Positions 26,209 through 36,523 of a stretch of 64,000 nt of DNA are shown here, piece after piece; the stretch's first letter is position 1; every line of letters begins with the position of its first letter. Under the pieces are notes generated by a model, which had not been told where the DNA came from, did not search any database, and saw only the letters and a program-made list of their open reading frames with translations. Both the position numbers and the translations under genes were made by a program. Where the stretch lies: positions 806,001 through 870,000 of the forward strand of contig NZ_CP022579.1 in the NCBI RefSeq assembly GCF_008274805.1, read 5' to 3'. The DNA comes from Oryzomicrobium terrae. GTDB taxonomy: Bacteria; Pseudomonadota; Gammaproteobacteria; Burkholderiales; Rhodocyclaceae.

Positions 26209-28059
26209 GTGTCCTCGTCCTTTTCTTTACCCCCGCTGCCCGATGGCGTTGTACGCGAACCCTTTGCCGTCCTCGATGACGGCGCGGGGGGCGCCTGGTA
26301 CTACCATGGGCTGATCGACGCACTGAGCGTGGCCGATGCCGCGGCCTGGATGCCGGCACTGCGCCACGTCGAGGCCTGGAGCGCTGCCGGGCAGTATGTG
26401 GTGGTCGCCTTGGCCTACGAGCTGGGGGGCGTGCTCGAACCGGCCCTGGCCACGCTGGCGCCAGCCGCCGATCCTTCTCCAGATGCACCGCTGGCGCGCT
26501 TCTGGTGCTTTGCCCAGCGTGACCACCTCGATGGAAAGGCACGCCTGGCGTGGCTTTCCAGGTGGCAGTCCTCAAACCCCGCGCTGGTGGCCGATCTCCA
26601 GCCAGGCATGGCGGAGATGCCCTATTGGCGCGGGGTTCAGCGCATCCGTGAGTACATTGCCGCCGGTGACTGCTACCAGGTCAATTTCACCTTTCCCTAC
26701 ACGGGCCGGTTGATCGGCCACCCCTTGCGCCTCTACGCCGACCTGTGTGCCCGCCAACCGGTGGGCTGTGGCGGGGTGGTGATGCACGACGCGGGTGCCA
26801 TCCTGTCCCTGTCGCCGGAGCTGTTTCTGGAACGGCAGGGCGAGCGGATCGTCTCCCGGCCGATGAAAGGCACCGCCCCCCGGGGCGCGACCGGCGCTGA
26901 GGATGCGCTGGCCCGGGACGCCCTGGCCGCCTCGGCCAAGGACCGGGCCGAGAACGTGATGATCGTGGACCTGATCCGCAACGACCTGGCCCGGGTGGCG
27001 CAAACTGGCTCGGTTGCGGTCGAGCGCCTGTTCGACATCGAAACCTATCCGACCGTGCTGCAAATGACCTCCGCGGTGGCTGCTCGCCTGCGTCCCGAAG
27101 CAGGCCTGGCCGATATCCTCGCGGCACTCTTTCCCTGCGGCTCGATCACAGGCGCCCCCAAGGTGCGTGCCATGCAGATCATCCGGGAACTGGAGGCGGC
27201 ACCGCGCGGGTTGTACACCGGCAGCCTGGGTTGGATCGCACCGGGGGGCGACTTCCGCTTCAACGTAGCGATTCGCACCGTGGACGTGGCCGGCGACGGT
27301 GCCCTGCGCCTGGGGGTGGGCAGCGGCATCACCTACGCCTCGGAGCCCGCGGCGGAATACCGGGAATGCCTGCTCAAGGCACGCTTTCTCTGCGACCTGG
27401 CGGATGACGCGCAGGGTGTACTGCTGATCGAAACCCTGCGCCTGGACGTCGACGAGCGCGGCTACAACTATCCGCGCCGGGCCGGCCACCGCCGCCGCCT
27501 GGCCCGTTCCGCCGCCACCCTGGGCTTTGCCTTCGATGTCGCGGCCTTCGACCAGGTCCTGGCGGACGCTGGTAACGATGCCACCCGCCACCCCGCCGGT
27601 GCGTGGCGGGTACGCCTGACCCTGGCGCGCAACGGCGCCGTGGCCACCACCGTGGCTCCTCTCGACCCGCTGCCGGCAGGCCCCCTGGAGGTGATGCTGT
27701 CCCCTCTGGTCATCGCGTCCGACGACCCCTGGTTGGCGCACAAGACTACGGTGCGCCAGCGCTACGATGCCGAACTGGCGCGGGTCACGCAGATCCCGGG
27801 CGTGTTCGACGTCCTGTTCCTCAACGAGCGGGGCGAGATTGGCGAAGGCGCGCGCAGCAACCTGTTCGCCCATATCGACGGCCGCTTGGTTACGCCCTCC
27901 TTGCGCTGCGGTGCCCTACCCGGCGTGCTGCGTGCCGAACTGCTGGAGAAGGGCGAGGCGGTGGAAGGCGTGCTGCGCCTGGACGACCTCCGGCGGGCCG
28001 AGACCCTCTATTGCGGCAACGCCCTGCGCGGCTTGCAGGCCGTGACCTTGCGTGCCTGA
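26209..28059 (+). CDS. pabB: Fused aminodeoxychorismate synthase component I and aminodeoxychorismate lyase
   Basis: A 616-aa fusion for p-aminobenzoate (folate) synthesis. Residues about 1-415 are the chorismate-binding PabB part with SRPMKGTAPRG, DLIRNDLARV, CGSITGAPKVRAMQI and GVGSGITYASEPAAEY. Residues about 430-616 are a PabC-like class IV PLP fold with LAHKTTVRQRYD (the PLP lysine region), NERGEIGEGARSN and LYCGNALRGL. One protein thus makes aminodeoxychorismate, using glutamine-derived ammonia from a partner, and cleaves it to PABA and pyruvate. GTG 26209 is the first suitable start after tusA; an ATG inside tusA is less likely. Confidence 0.9.
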   Translation: MSSSFSLPPLPDGVVREPFAVLDDGAGGAWYYHGLIDALSVADAAAWMPALRHVEAWSAAGQYVVVALAYELGGVLEPALATLAPAADPSPDAPLARFWCFAQRDHLDGKARLAWLSRWQSSNPALVADLQPGMAEMPYWRGVQRIREYIAAGDCYQVNFTFPYTGRLIGHPLRLYADLCARQPVGCGGVVMHDAGAILSLSPELFLERQGERIVSRPMKGTAPRGATGAEDALARDALAASAKDRAENVMIVDLIRNDLARVAQTGSVAVERLFDIETYPTVLQMTSAVAARLRPEAGLADILAALFPCGSITGAPKVRAMQIIRELEAAPRGLYTGSLGWIAPGGDFRFNVAIRTVDVAGDGALRLGVGSGITYASEPAAEYRECLLKARFLCDLADDAQGVLLIETLRLDVDERGYNYPRRAGHRRRLARSAATLGFAFDVAAFDQVLADAGNDATRHPAGAWRVRLTLARNGAVATTVAPLDPLPAGPLEVMLSPLVIASDDPWLAHKTTVRQRYDAELARVTQIPGVFDVLFLNERGEIGEGARSNLFAHIDGRLVTPSLRCGALPGVLRAELLEKGEAVEGVLRLDDLRRAETLYCGNALRGLQAVTLRA

Positions 28060-28183
28060 GGCGTGCCGTACGTGGTCAAGGTGTGGCGCGTTGCTGCGGT
28101 ACGGTCAGGAATGGGGCGGAGTACCGTTGGTGCATCGCCCCGTTCGGTAAGGGCAGGAGCAATGCGTAGCGCTGTGTAGAATG

Positions 28184-28209
28184 AAAAAGCCGCCCGAGGG
28201 CGGCTTTTT
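28184..28209. terminator. Bidirectional terminator between pabBC and valS
   Basis: An 11-bp stem AAAAAGCCGCC/GGCGGCTTTTT with loop CGAG lies between two convergent genes. Confidence 0.93.
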
Positions 28210-28248
28210 CATTGGCATTGCCGGCAGGGTCGGCACCGGTGCTCTGGA

Positions 28249-31092
28249 TCAGCCGCCCAGCTTGGCCAGTTGCGGCTTGAGCTGCTCCAGGGTGGCAGAG
28301 AAGTCGGCCAGCCGTTTCTTTTCCTGCTCCACCACCGCCGCCGGGGCCCGGGCGACGAAGCTCTCGTTACCAAGCTTGGCCGAGGCTCGGGAAATCTCGC
28401 CTTCGAGGCGGGCGATTTCCTTGGCCAGGCGCTCTTTCTCAGCCGCCACGTCGATCTCCACCTGCAGCATCAGGCGGGTCTCGCCGGCCACCGCCACCGG
28501 GGCCAGGCTGTCGGCGGGCAGGTCGTCCACCACGGTGATCTCGGAGAGGCGCGCCAGGGCGGCCAGGTAGGGCAGGTGCGGCGCCAGTTCGGCGGCATCG
28601 CCCGCCACCACCAGGGGCGCCTTCACCGACGGGGAGATGGTCATCTCGCCACGCAGGTTGCGGCAGGCCGAGATCAGGGCCTTGAGGCGCTCCACCTTGG
28701 CTTCGGACTCCGGGTCGATGCGGGCCGGGTTGGCCTCCGGGTAGGGGGCGAGCATGATCGACGGGTGGGTCTTGCGCCCGGCGATGGGGGCCACGGTCTG
28801 CCACAGCTCTTCGGTGATGAAGGGCAGCAGCGGGTGGGCCAGGCGCAGGATGGTTTCCAGCACCCGCACCAGGGTGCGCCGGGCGCCCCGGGCCAGGGCG
28901 TCGTCGCTGCCGTTGATCTGCACCTTGGCCAGTTCCACGTACCAGTCGCAGAACTCGTCCCAGACGAAGCGGTAGATGGCCTGGGCAAGCAGGTCGAAGC
29001 GGTAGTCGGTGAAGTACTGGGCGACTTCCTGCTCCAGCCGCTGCAGCTGGCTGACGATCCAGCGGTCGGCGAAGCTGAACTGAAGCGGCGCAGCGCCCGG
29101 GGTGGCCGGGCAGGATCCGTCGGCGGCCTGGCTGTGCTCGAGGGCCAGGTCGTGGCCTTCCACGTTCATCAGCACGAAGCGGGTGGCGTTCCACAGCTTG
29201 TTGCAGAAGTTGCGGTAGCCCTCGCAGCGGTTCAGGTCGAACTTGATGTCCCGGCCCGGGCTGGCGAGCGATGCGAAGGTGAAGCGCAGGGCGTCGGTGC
29301 CGAAGGCGGGGATGCCGTCGGGGAATTCCTTGCGGGTCTTCTTCTCGATCTGGGCGGCCTGCTTGGGGTTCATCAGGCCGAAGGTGCGCTTCTTGACCAG
29401 GTCTTCGATGCCGATGCCGTCGATGAGGTCGATGGGGTCCAGCACGTTGCCCTTGGACTTGGACATTTTCTGGCCTTCGCCGTCCCGGATCAGGCCGTGC
29501 ACATAGACGTGCTTGAAGGGGATCTTGCCGGTGATGTGCTTGGTCATCATGACCATGCGTGCCACCCAGAAGAAGATGATGTCAAAGCCCGTGACCAGCA
29601 CGGAGGAGGGCAGGTAGAGGTCCAGGGCCGGGTTGGACTTGGCCGGGTACTCGGGCGTCCAGTCCAGGGTGGAGAAGGGCCACAGGGCGGAGGAGTACCA
29701 GGTGTCGAGCACGTCCGCATCCCGGGTCAGTTGGCCGGCGTAACCGGCGGCGTCGGCCTGGGCCCGGGCTTCTTCCTCGTTGTGGGCGACGAAGACTTCG
29801 CCGTTCACGCCGTACCAGGCGGGAATCTGGTGGCCCCACCACAGCTGGCGAGAGATGCACCAGTCCTGGATGTTGTTGAGCCACTGGTTGTAGGTGTTCA
29901 CCCAGTTTTCCGGGTAGAACTTGATCTCGCCGGATTGCACCACGTCCAGGGCCTTCTCGGTGATGGACTTGCCGTCCTCGCCGGGCTTGCTCATGGCGAC
30001 GAACCACTGGTCGGTGAGCATGGGCTCGATGACCACGCCGGTACGGTCGCCGCGGGGCACCTTGAGCTTGTGCTTGTCGGTCTTTTCCAGGATGCCCAGG
30101 GCTTCCAGGTCGGCCACCACGGCCTTGCGGGCGTCGAAACGGTCCAGGCCCCGGTACTTCTCGGGGGCGTGGTCGTTGATTTTGCCGTCCAGGGTCAGGA
30201 TGGAGATGAGGGGCAGGTTGTGGCGCTGGCCCACGGCGTAGTCGTTGAAGTCGTGGGCCGGGGTGACTTTCACCACGCCGGTGCCGAATTCCATGTCCAC
30301 ATAGGCGTCGGCGATGACCGGGATTTCCCGGTCGGTCAGGGGCAGCTTCACCAGCTTGCCGATGAGGTGCTTGTAGCGCTCATCTTCCGGGTGGACCATG
30401 ACGGCGGTGTCGCCCAGCATGGTCTCGGGCCGGGTGGTGGCCACGGTGAGCGTCGCACTGCCGTCCGCCAGGGGGTAGCGGATGTGCCACATGAAACCGT
30501 CTTCCTCCTCCTGCACCACTTCCAGGTCGGAGACGGCAGTGTGCAGCTTCGGGTCCCAGTTCACCAGGCGCTTGCCGCGGTAGATGAGGCCTTCCTTGTA
30601 GAGGCGGACGAAGGATTCGGTGACGATCTTGTTGAGGCCGGCGTCCATGGTGAAGCGTTCCCGCTTCCAGTCCGGGCTGGTGCCCAGACGACGCATCTGG
30701 CGGGTGATGGTGCCGCCGGAGTATTCCTTCCACTCCCACACCTTCTCCAGGAATTTCTCCCGGCCCAGGTCGTGGCGGGAAATGCCCTGGGCGTCCAGCT
30801 GGCGCTCCACCACGATCTGGGTGGCGATGCCGGCGTGGTCGGTGCCCGGCTGCCACAGGGTGTTGTGGCCCTTCATCCGGTAGTAGCGGGTGAGGGCGTC
30901 CATGATGGTCTGGTTGAAGCCGTGGCCCATGTGCAGGGTGCCGGTGACGTTGGGCGGCGGCAGCAGGATGCAGAAGGACTGATCGGCAGGCTTGCTGGTG
31001 TCCAGGCCGGCGGCGAAGTAGCCGTTCTCTTCCCAGGTGGGGTACCAGCGGCCCTCGATGGCGGCGGGTTCAAAGCTCTTGGCGAGTTCCAT
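28249..31092 (-). CDS. valS: Valyl-tRNA synthetase
   Basis: A 947-aa class I synthetase charging tRNA-Val. The HIGH motif is present as GTLHMGHG (about residue 54) and KMSKS as KMSKSKGN (about 544). The editing domain shows [11 protein letters not shown], and a C-terminal coiled coil (about 880-945, [20 protein letters not shown]) is visible. Length matches the family. The order valS, small protein, holC, pepA on one strand facing lptFG is common in Betaproteobacteria. Confidence 0.98.
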   Translation of the reverse strand: MELAKSFEPAAIEGRWYPTWEENGYFAAGLDTSKPADQSFCILLPPPNVTGTLHMGHGFNQTIMDALTRYYRMKGHNTLWQPGTDHAGIATQIVVERQLDAQGISRHDLGREKFLEKVWEWKEYSGGTITRQMRRLGTSPDWKRERFTMDAGLNKIVTESFVRLYKEGLIYRGKRLVNWDPKLHTAVSDLEVVQEEEDGFMWHIRYPLADGSATLTVATTRPETMLGDTAVMVHPEDERYKHLIGKLVKLPLTDREIPVIADAYVDMEFGTGVVKVTPAHDFNDYAVGQRHNLPLISILTLDGKINDHAPEKYRGLDRFDARKAVVADLEALGILEKTDKHKLKVPRGDRTGVVIEPMLTDQWFVAMSKPGEDGKSITEKALDVVQSGEIKFYPENWVNTYNQWLNNIQDWCISRQLWWGHQIPAWYGVNGEVFVAHNEEEARAQADAAGYAGQLTRDADVLDTWYSSALWPFSTLDWTPEYPAKSNPALDLYLPSSVLVTGFDIIFFWVARMVMMTKHITGKIPFKHVYVHGLIRDGEGQKMSKSKGNVLDPIDLIDGIGIEDLVKKRTFGLMNPKQAAQIEKKTRKEFPDGIPAFGTDALRFTFASLASPGRDIKFDLNRCEGYRNFCNKLWNATRFVLMNVEGHDLALEHSQAADGSCPATPGAAPLQFSFADRWIVSQLQRLEQEVAQYFTDYRFDLLAQAIYRFVWDEFCDWYVELAKVQINGSDDALARGARRTLVRVLETILRLAHPLLPFITEELWQTVAPIAGRKTHPSIMLAPYPEANPARIDPESEAKVERLKALISACRNLRGEMTISPSVKAPLVVAGDAAELAPHLPYLAALARLSEITVVDDLPADSLAPVAVAGETRLMLQVEIDVAAEKERLAKEIARLEGEISRASAKLGNESFVARAPAAVVEQEKKRLADFSATLEQLKPQLAKLGG

Positions 31093-31234
31093 GACGATGC
31101 GGAGGCAAAAGATGAAATCTGCTGGCGGCGGCTGGCTCGGGACAAACGAGCGGCGCGGGCCAGGGGGCAGGAAAACCAGAAATTATACCCGACCACCCCC
31201 ATCGACCTGGCGGGCGACAGTGCTGGCGTGAGGG

Positions 31235-31717
31235 TCAGGTGGGCTGCGGATCGTTGGGCAGGGGCGGAGCGGCGCGCAACAGATCGGCGAGGGCGCCCTC
31301 GATGGCCGCCTGGGTGGCCAGCTCGATGCGTTGGTGGAGGACGGCCAGGGCGGCGTCCTGGGCTGCCTCGATGATTTGTGGCAGAGCATCTGCCAGGCGT
31401 GCCTCAAGGGCCCGGGCCAGGTCGGCGGACAGCGGGGTGGCCAACGAGGTCAGTGGGGCGGGGGCGGCCGTCTCGGCGAGGTGCGGTGGGAGTTGTCGCG
31501 GAACGGAGAGGGCTTCGGCCTTGGGCTTGGCCGGAGCGGGGCTCACCACTTCGGTGAGCAGGGGGAAGTCGTCATCCACCGCCGGGGCAGGGGCGCGGTG
31601 CGGCTCGTTGGCCGCTTCCGGCAGCGGAACTGAGGGCGCCGCAGCGAGAAAGCGGCGTCGCTTCGGCGCATTGCCGTCGCCATTGCCGGGCGGGGGAGGG
31701 GGCGGAATCAGCGTCAC
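31235..31717 (-). CDS. Proline/alanine-rich hypothetical protein between holC and valS
   Basis: A 160-aa protein with a low-complexity proline-rich first half and a helical C-terminal half (about 95-145, LARALEARLADALPQIIEAA). The segment DDDFPLLTEVV resembles the short conserved motif of the DUF2486-type proteins found at this spot in related bacteria, but the match is weak. Position between holC and valS in the same direction supports a real gene. The function is unknown. Confidence 0.6.
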   Translation of the reverse strand: MTLIPPPPPPGNGDGNAPKRRRFLAAAPSVPLPEAANEPHRAPAPAVDDDFPLLTEVVSPAPAKPKAEALSVPRQLPPHLAETAAPAPLTSLATPLSADLARALEARLADALPQIIEAAQDAALAVLHQRIELATQAAIEGALADLLRAAPPLPNDPQPT

Positions 31718-31790
31718 GGGGCGATAGTGGAATCGGAGGGAGCGGGGGGGAGGTGCCGGGATGCCCGGCAGCCGAGGTTTGGGTTGGGCG

Positions 31791-32237
31791 TTAGTTTGCC
31801 CGCTGCTGCCCCAGATCGTGGAAGTTCACCGTGCAACCAGCCTGCTTGTAGTGGCCTACCCGTTCGCGCCCCGGCAGCCGCTCGTCGGCATCCTGGCCGA
31901 TGATTTCCAGGATACGCTCGAAACGTTCGTACCCTTCCGGTACCGCCTGCCCCAGGTTGAGCAGCAGGGAGGCGCGCAGGTGGGCCGGCAATTCGCCCAG
32001 GTGGCGGGCGATGATGATCGGGGTTTCGCTCGCCAGAGGGGATTCGGCGCGGCAATGGGGGGTGAAAGCGAGGGGCGGCAGGGACCACAGCTGCCGGTCG
32101 AAGGCCTGTGCCTGGCGTTCCTCGGGCGCAATCACCACCAGTGCCAGGCGATTGGCGAAGCTCTTGTGCGCAAGCTTCACCGCCACCGCCAGGCGATCTG
32201 GGGCGTTGTGGTAGAAATCCACCCGAGGCATGGCCAT
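31791..32237 (-). CDS. holC: DNA polymerase III subunit chi
   Basis: The chi subunit of the clamp loader, which contacts single-strand binding protein. The 148-aa protein starts MAMPRVDFYHNAPDRL, has the Rossmann-like core with LWSLPPLAFTPHC and ends with the DLGQQ-type tail. Two ATGs (32235-32237 and 32229-32231) are equally good. It begins 3 bases after the pepA stop, a layout conserved in many Proteobacteria. Confidence 0.93.
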   Translation of the reverse strand: MAMPRVDFYHNAPDRLAVAVKLAHKSFANRLALVVIAPEERQAQAFDRQLWSLPPLAFTPHCRAESPLASETPIIIARHLGELPAHLRASLLLNLGQAVPEGYERFERILEIIGQDADERLPGRERVGHYKQAGCTVNFHDLGQQRAN

Positions 32238-32240
32238 GGG

Positions 32241-33737
32241 TCAGTCGATCTTGCCGGCCCGCTTGAGCAGGAAATGGGCGAGCATGGGCACTGGCCGGCC
32301 AGTGCCGCCTTTGTCGGCGCCGGACTTCCAGGCGGTGCCGGCGATATCCAGGTGCGCCCAGTCGTATTTCTTGGTGAAACGGGACAGGAAGCAGGCGGCT
32401 GTGATGGCACCACCGGGGCGGCCGCCGATGTTGGCCATGTCGGCGAAGGGGCTCTTCAGTTGTTCCTGATAGTCGTCCCACAGCGGCATGTGCCAGGCAC
32501 GGTCGAAAGCCTCCTCACCGGCGGTGAGCAGTTCCCGCGCCAGGGTCTCGTTGTTCGAGAAAAGGCCGGTGGCGATATGTCCCAGGGCGATGACGCAGGC
32601 GCCGGTGAGGGTGGCCACGTCCACCACCACTTCGGGCTCGTAGCGCTCGGCGTAGGTTAGGGCGTCACACAGGATCAGGCGGCCTTCGGCGTCGGTGTTG
32701 AGAACCTCGATGGTCTGGCCGGACAGGGACGTGACGATGTCGCCGGGCTTGGTGGCGGCTCCGCCGGGCATGTTTTCGGTGGTGGGGACGAGCACGACCA
32801 GATTGACCGGCAGCTTCATCATGGCGGTGGCACGGATGGTGCCGAGCACGCTGGCGGCGCCGCACATGTCGTACTTCATCTCATCCATTTCCGCCCCGGG
32901 CTTGAGCGAAATGCCGCCGGTGTCGAATGTGACACCCTTGCCAACCAGGACGATGGGCTTCTGGCTGGCATCCGCCCCTTTGTGCTGGAGCACGATGAAC
33001 TTGGGCGGCTGGTGACTGCCCTTGGCTACGGACAGGAACGCCCCCATACCCAAGGCTTCCAGATCGCTACGTTCCAGTACTTGGCAGTCCAGGCCAAGCT
33101 CTTTGGCCATTTCCAAGGCCTGCTCGGCCAGGTAAGTGGGGGTGCACACATTGCCGGGCATGTTGCCCAGGTTCTTGGCGTAGGACACCCCCTCGGCAAT
33201 AGCCAGGCCTTGGGCCAGGGCTTCTTCGGCGGGCGTCAGTTCGTTGCGCCGCTCGACGGCAAAGGTCAGCTTGCGTAGCGGGCGGCGGACGTCGTCCTTC
33301 TTGCTCTTGAAGCGGTCGAAGCGATAGACGGTTTCCTGGGCCACCAGGGTGGCCTGGCGGATGCGCCAACCGACGTCGCGGCGCTTGACGCCGGTTTCGG
33401 TGAGAAACACCACGCCGTCGAAGGAACCGGTCTCGTTGAGGGTTTTAACGGCGGCGCGCAGTGCGGAGCAGTATTCCTTCTCGCGGAATTCCTTTTCCTT
33501 GCCGAGGCCCACTAACAGTACGCGGTCGCACAGGGTTCCAGGGACATTGTGTAGAAGGAGGGTGGAACCGAGCTTGCCCTCCATGTCGCCCCGACGAATG
33601 ATGTCCGACAGGTAGCCGCGGGCCGCATTGTCAATGAGTTCGGCAGGAAGCGTCAGCTTGCGGGGTTCGAAAACACCGACCACCACACAGGCGCTGCGCT
33701 GTTTTTCCGGGCTGCCGCTTTTTATGCTAAATTCCAT
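32241..33737 (-). CDS. pepA: Leucyl aminopeptidase (cytosol aminopeptidase)
   Basis: A 498-aa M17 aminopeptidase using two metal ions. The signature NTDAEGRL (about residue 347), VGKGVTFDTGGISLKP, YDMCGAASVLG and the C-terminal DWAHLDIAGTAWKSG are present. E. coli PepA is 503 aa and also acts as a DNA-binding regulator and Xer accessory factor. It is the first gene of a minus-strand operon with holC and is divergent from lptF across 80 bases. Confidence 0.97.
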   Translation of the reverse strand: MEFSIKSGSPEKQRSACVVVGVFEPRKLTLPAELIDNAARGYLSDIIRRGDMEGKLGSTLLLHNVPGTLCDRVLLVGLGKEKEFREKEYCSALRAAVKTLNETGSFDGVVFLTETGVKRRDVGWRIRQATLVAQETVYRFDRFKSKKDDVRRPLRKLTFAVERRNELTPAEEALAQGLAIAEGVSYAKNLGNMPGNVCTPTYLAEQALEMAKELGLDCQVLERSDLEALGMGAFLSVAKGSHQPPKFIVLQHKGADASQKPIVLVGKGVTFDTGGISLKPGAEMDEMKYDMCGAASVLGTIRATAMMKLPVNLVVLVPTTENMPGGAATKPGDIVTSLSGQTIEVLNTDAEGRLILCDALTYAERYEPEVVVDVATLTGACVIALGHIATGLFSNNETLARELLTAGEEAFDRAWHMPLWDDYQEQLKSPFADMANIGGRPGGAITAACFLSRFTKKYDWAHLDIAGTAWKSGADKGGTGRPVPMLAHFLLKRAGKID

Positions 33738-33817
33738 GACCTGCTCCTTACGGGGCGAATTTTCACAAATCCGGCGAAAAATTCATTATCGCCACCTTTC
33801 TCCGCAAAAGTCAAAGC

Positions 33818-34897
33818 ATGGTGTTCGCGCGCGCCGCCCGGCGTGAGTTCGGTCAGAACGCGGCAGCCATTTTCGTGGCGCTCTTCGCGATTCTCATCAC
33901 CACCCAGCTGATCCGTCTCCTCGGGCAGGCGGCAGGGGGGCAGGTTGCGCCTTCTGCGGTTGCCGCGCTGATGGGCTTTGGCGCGCTTTCCTACCTCCAC
34001 GTACTGTTGTCGCTGACGGTCTTCATCGCCGTGTTGATGGCAGTTTCGCGCAGTTATCGCGATTCCGAGATGGTGGTGTGGTTTTCTTCCGGGCATTCCC
34101 TGGTTGGATGGATTCGACCGGTGCTTTCCTTTGCGGTGCCACTGGTGGTTCTGGTAGCAGTTACTGCCATTTTTCTTACTCCTTGGTCTCTGGCTCAGAG
34201 TGCGGATTATCGGCAAAAAGTATCGGAGCGACAGGAGGCTGAACAGGTCTCCCCGGGGGCGTTCCGTGAAATACGTTCGGGCAGCACCGTAGTGTTCGTC
34301 GAATCCCTCGGGGCAAACGAGTCCAGTATTGGCCAGGTATTCGTTGCCTCTCTGCAGCACGGCCGCCAGGGAGTGGTGGTGGCCCGCCAGGGGCGGCAGG
34401 AATATGCGCCCAACGGTGATCGTTTCGTGGTGCTGGAGAATGGCCGCCGTTATGACGTGGAGCCGGGGGCGGCCGATGCCCGTATCCTGGATTTTGAGCG
34501 CTACGCTGTAAGAGTGGAGACTGGCGAGTCCCGAGGTGTTGAACAGACGCCGTCGCGGGCATTCATCACCGATTTGCTGCGTCAACGCAGCGCTGCCAAC
34601 GATGCCGAGCTGTTTTGGCGCCTTTCCCAGCCCTTGTCCATGGCGGTGCTGGCCTTCTTGGCCATCCCGCTAGGCTACGTCAATCCTCGCTCCGGGCGGT
34701 CAGGCAACCTGTTGCTGGCATTGCTCACCTTTGCCATTTATCTCAACCTGAACTCGGTCGTGCAAGCCTGGGTCGCCCAGGGCAAGATCGATCTGCTGCC
34801 TGCCCTGTTGCTATTGCACGGCGGGATGGCGGCGTTCATTCCGGTGCTGTTCTACCAGCGTATTGCGGTTAAACCCTTGCTGCGCTTCCGCTCATGA
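33818..34897 (+). CDS. lptF: LPS export ABC transporter permease LptF
   Basis: One of the two inner-membrane subunits of the LptB2FG lipopolysaccharide extractor. The 359-aa protein shows the YjgP/YjgQ layout: three helices at each end (about 15-120 and 265-350) around a periplasmic beta-jellyroll. The opening MVFARAARREF and the ARLLG-like QLIRLLGQAA segment are typical. Its stop overlaps the lptG start by four bases (ATGA). Confidence 0.95.
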   Translation: MVFARAARREFGQNAAAIFVALFAILITTQLIRLLGQAAGGQVAPSAVAALMGFGALSYLHVLLSLTVFIAVLMAVSRSYRDSEMVVWFSSGHSLVGWIRPVLSFAVPLVVLVAVTAIFLTPWSLAQSADYRQKVSERQEAEQVSPGAFREIRSGSTVVFVESLGANESSIGQVFVASLQHGRQGVVVARQGRQEYAPNGDRFVVLENGRRYDVEPGAADARILDFERYAVRVETGESRGVEQTPSRAFITDLLRQRSAANDAELFWRLSQPLSMAVLAFLAIPLGYVNPRSGRSGNLLLALLTFAIYLNLNSVVQAWVAQGKIDLLPALLLLHGGMAAFIPVLFYQRIAVKPLLRFRS

Positions 34898-35976
34898 TCC
34901 ATCGCCGCCATTTGCAGCGCGAAGTGATAGCCGCCAGTTTGCTGATTCTGGCCGGGTTTATCGCGCTCTTCGGGTTTTTCGATCTACTGGGTGAATTGCG
35001 GGATGTGGGTAAGGGCAGCTATCGCCTGACTCAGGCGGTGCTGTATACGCTGCTCATCCTGCCTGGGCGGGTGTATGAATTGATGCCGGTGGCAGTGTTG
35101 ATCGGCACTCTCTATGCCTTGTCGACCCTGGCGCGTCACTCCGAAATCACCGTGTTGCGGGCTTCGGGGCTGTCGACCTGGAAATTGCTGCTGATCCTGT
35201 TCCGTGCAGCCGGATGGTTCGCCTTGGCGGCCTTTCTCATCGGTGAGTTCGTTGCCCCCGCGGCGGAACAGGCTGCCCAGACCCTGAGAGTCAAGTCGAT
35301 CAGCGGCGTGGTTGCGCAGGATTTTCGCTCCGGATTATGGGTCAAGGATGGCCCGAGCTTCGTCAATGTGAAACAAGTCATGCCTGACGGTACCCTTCGC
35401 GGAGTGCGGATTTACCGGTTTGACGCCGATTTGAATTTGCTTGCCGTCAGCGATGCGGCTCATGGTGAGCATTTGGATGGGGCCAATGAGGAAGCCAACT
35501 GGCGCCTCGATGAGGTGGTCAGCACTCGTTTTAGCAATGGGCGCGCCTCGGTCGAGAAGCTGCCTTCGATGCTTTGGCGTTCGGCCCTATCGCCAGAAAT
35601 CCTCGCTGTACTGCTGATCAAGCCGGACCGAATGTCGGTAATGAGCTTGGTGACGTACATTCGCCATCAGGCCGAGAACGGCTTGCGTACCGACCAATAC
35701 CAGATCGCGCTATGGAAAAAGCTGGCTTATCCGTTTGCGTCGCTGGTGATGGTGGCGCTGGCCTTACCCTTCGGTTACACCCATAGCCGGGTGAGTGGGG
35801 TGGCGCTGAAGTTGTTCGGTGGAGTCATGCTCGGGGTGTTTTTCCATATGCTGAACGGCCTCTTTTCCAGCTTGGGGGTGATTAATAGCTGGTCTCCGCT
35901 GGCAAGTGCTTTCGCTCCGGCAATCCTGTTTATGCTGGCGGCTGCCGGCATGCTGTGGTGGGTGGAGCGGCGCTAA
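34894..35976 (+). CDS. lptG: LPS export ABC transporter permease LptG
   Basis: The partner permease in LPS export, 360 aa, same six-helix plus jellyroll plan. The segment HSEITVLRASGLSTWKLL is the conserved coupling-helix region that meets LptB, and the C-terminal half has the ALPFGYTHSRVSGVALKLF family block. It overlaps lptF by four bases and is followed by a strong terminator, so lptFG form a two-gene operon. Confidence 0.95.
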   Translation: MIHRRHLQREVIAASLLILAGFIALFGFFDLLGELRDVGKGSYRLTQAVLYTLLILPGRVYELMPVAVLIGTLYALSTLARHSEITVLRASGLSTWKLLLILFRAAGWFALAAFLIGEFVAPAAEQAAQTLRVKSISGVVAQDFRSGLWVKDGPSFVNVKQVMPDGTLRGVRIYRFDADLNLLAVSDAAHGEHLDGANEEANWRLDEVVSTRFSNGRASVEKLPSMLWRSALSPEILAVLLIKPDRMSVMSLVTYIRHQAENGLRTDQYQIALWKKLAYPFASLVMVALALPFGYTHSRVSGVALKLFGGVMLGVFFHMLNGLFSSLGVINSWSPLASAFAPAILFMLAAAGMLWWVERR

Positions 35977-36009
35977 CCCGTCGGCCGTACATCGCACTTA
36001 ACACGGCAA

Positions 36010-36053
36010 AAGCCCATGAAAAAGCGCCCAACCGGGCGCTTTTTCATGGGCTT
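36010..36053. terminator. Long perfect hairpin between lptG and the RDD gene
   Basis: A perfect 20-bp stem (36010-36029 with 36034-36053) with loop AACC and internal A5/T5 runs. It lies between convergent genes and works in both directions. Confidence 0.93.
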
Positions 36054-36070
36054 CTGTTTGTCGCAAGTAG

Positions 36071-36523
36071 CTAGCGTGGCAGGGCTACAACGCGTGTGCC
36101 GGCCAGGCGGTCATGGAGAAATTGGCGGTCCCGGTCGATCAGGCTCCAGAGTAGCCCAACAATGAGAAGGGTGCTTGGCCACGCTGCGAGATAGCGAATT
36201 AGAGCCTGAAATGGTGTCACCGGGTATCCCCGGTTGTCTTCAAGCCGTACGCGCCACGTCTTCATGGCCAGGGTTTGGCCGCCATGCAGCCAGAACCACA
36301 GGAAGTAAAGTGCTAGCAAGAGGAACAGGTGCGCCCAGAGGAGGCCAGGGCTGGCGACGCGGTGCAGCAGGGCGCCAACCAGTAGGTGGGGGGTGATGAA
36401 GCCTACGGCAAGTACGCCTGCCAGCAACAGGCTTTCATAGGCCATCGCCAGCAGTCTGCGAGAGAGTGCCGCGGGCGGATGGTGGGGGTTTTGAGACGCG
36501 CGGGGCTGGTAAGTGTGGGTCAA
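36071..36523 (-). CDS. RDD-family membrane protein
   Basis: A 150-aa protein of the RDD family with three or four helices. The arginine and aspartates that name the family appear as LSRRLLAMAYESLLL at the start and LIDRDRQFLHDRLAGTRVV at the end. The start is TTG 36521-36523, overlapping the preceding stop (TTGA); the next ATG would cut into the first helix. Some RDD proteins act in ion homeostasis, but none is proven here. It is the last gene of the sigma-factor operon. Confidence 0.85.
   Translation of the reverse strand: MTHTYQPRASQNPHHPPAALSRRLLAMAYESLLLAGVLAVGFITPHLLVGALLHRVASPGLLWAHLFLLLALYFLWFWLHGGQTLAMKTWRVRLEDNRGYPVTPFQALIRYLAAWPSTLLIVGLLWSLIDRDRQFLHDRLAGTRVVALPR

Noticed and set aside
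28270-31374. A very long open frame (over 1000 codons) on the plus strand opposite valS
   Set aside because: It mirrors the whole valS gene codon for codon; high GC with biased third positions leaves antisense frames open. The translation is rich in His, Gly, Val and Gln with no domain.
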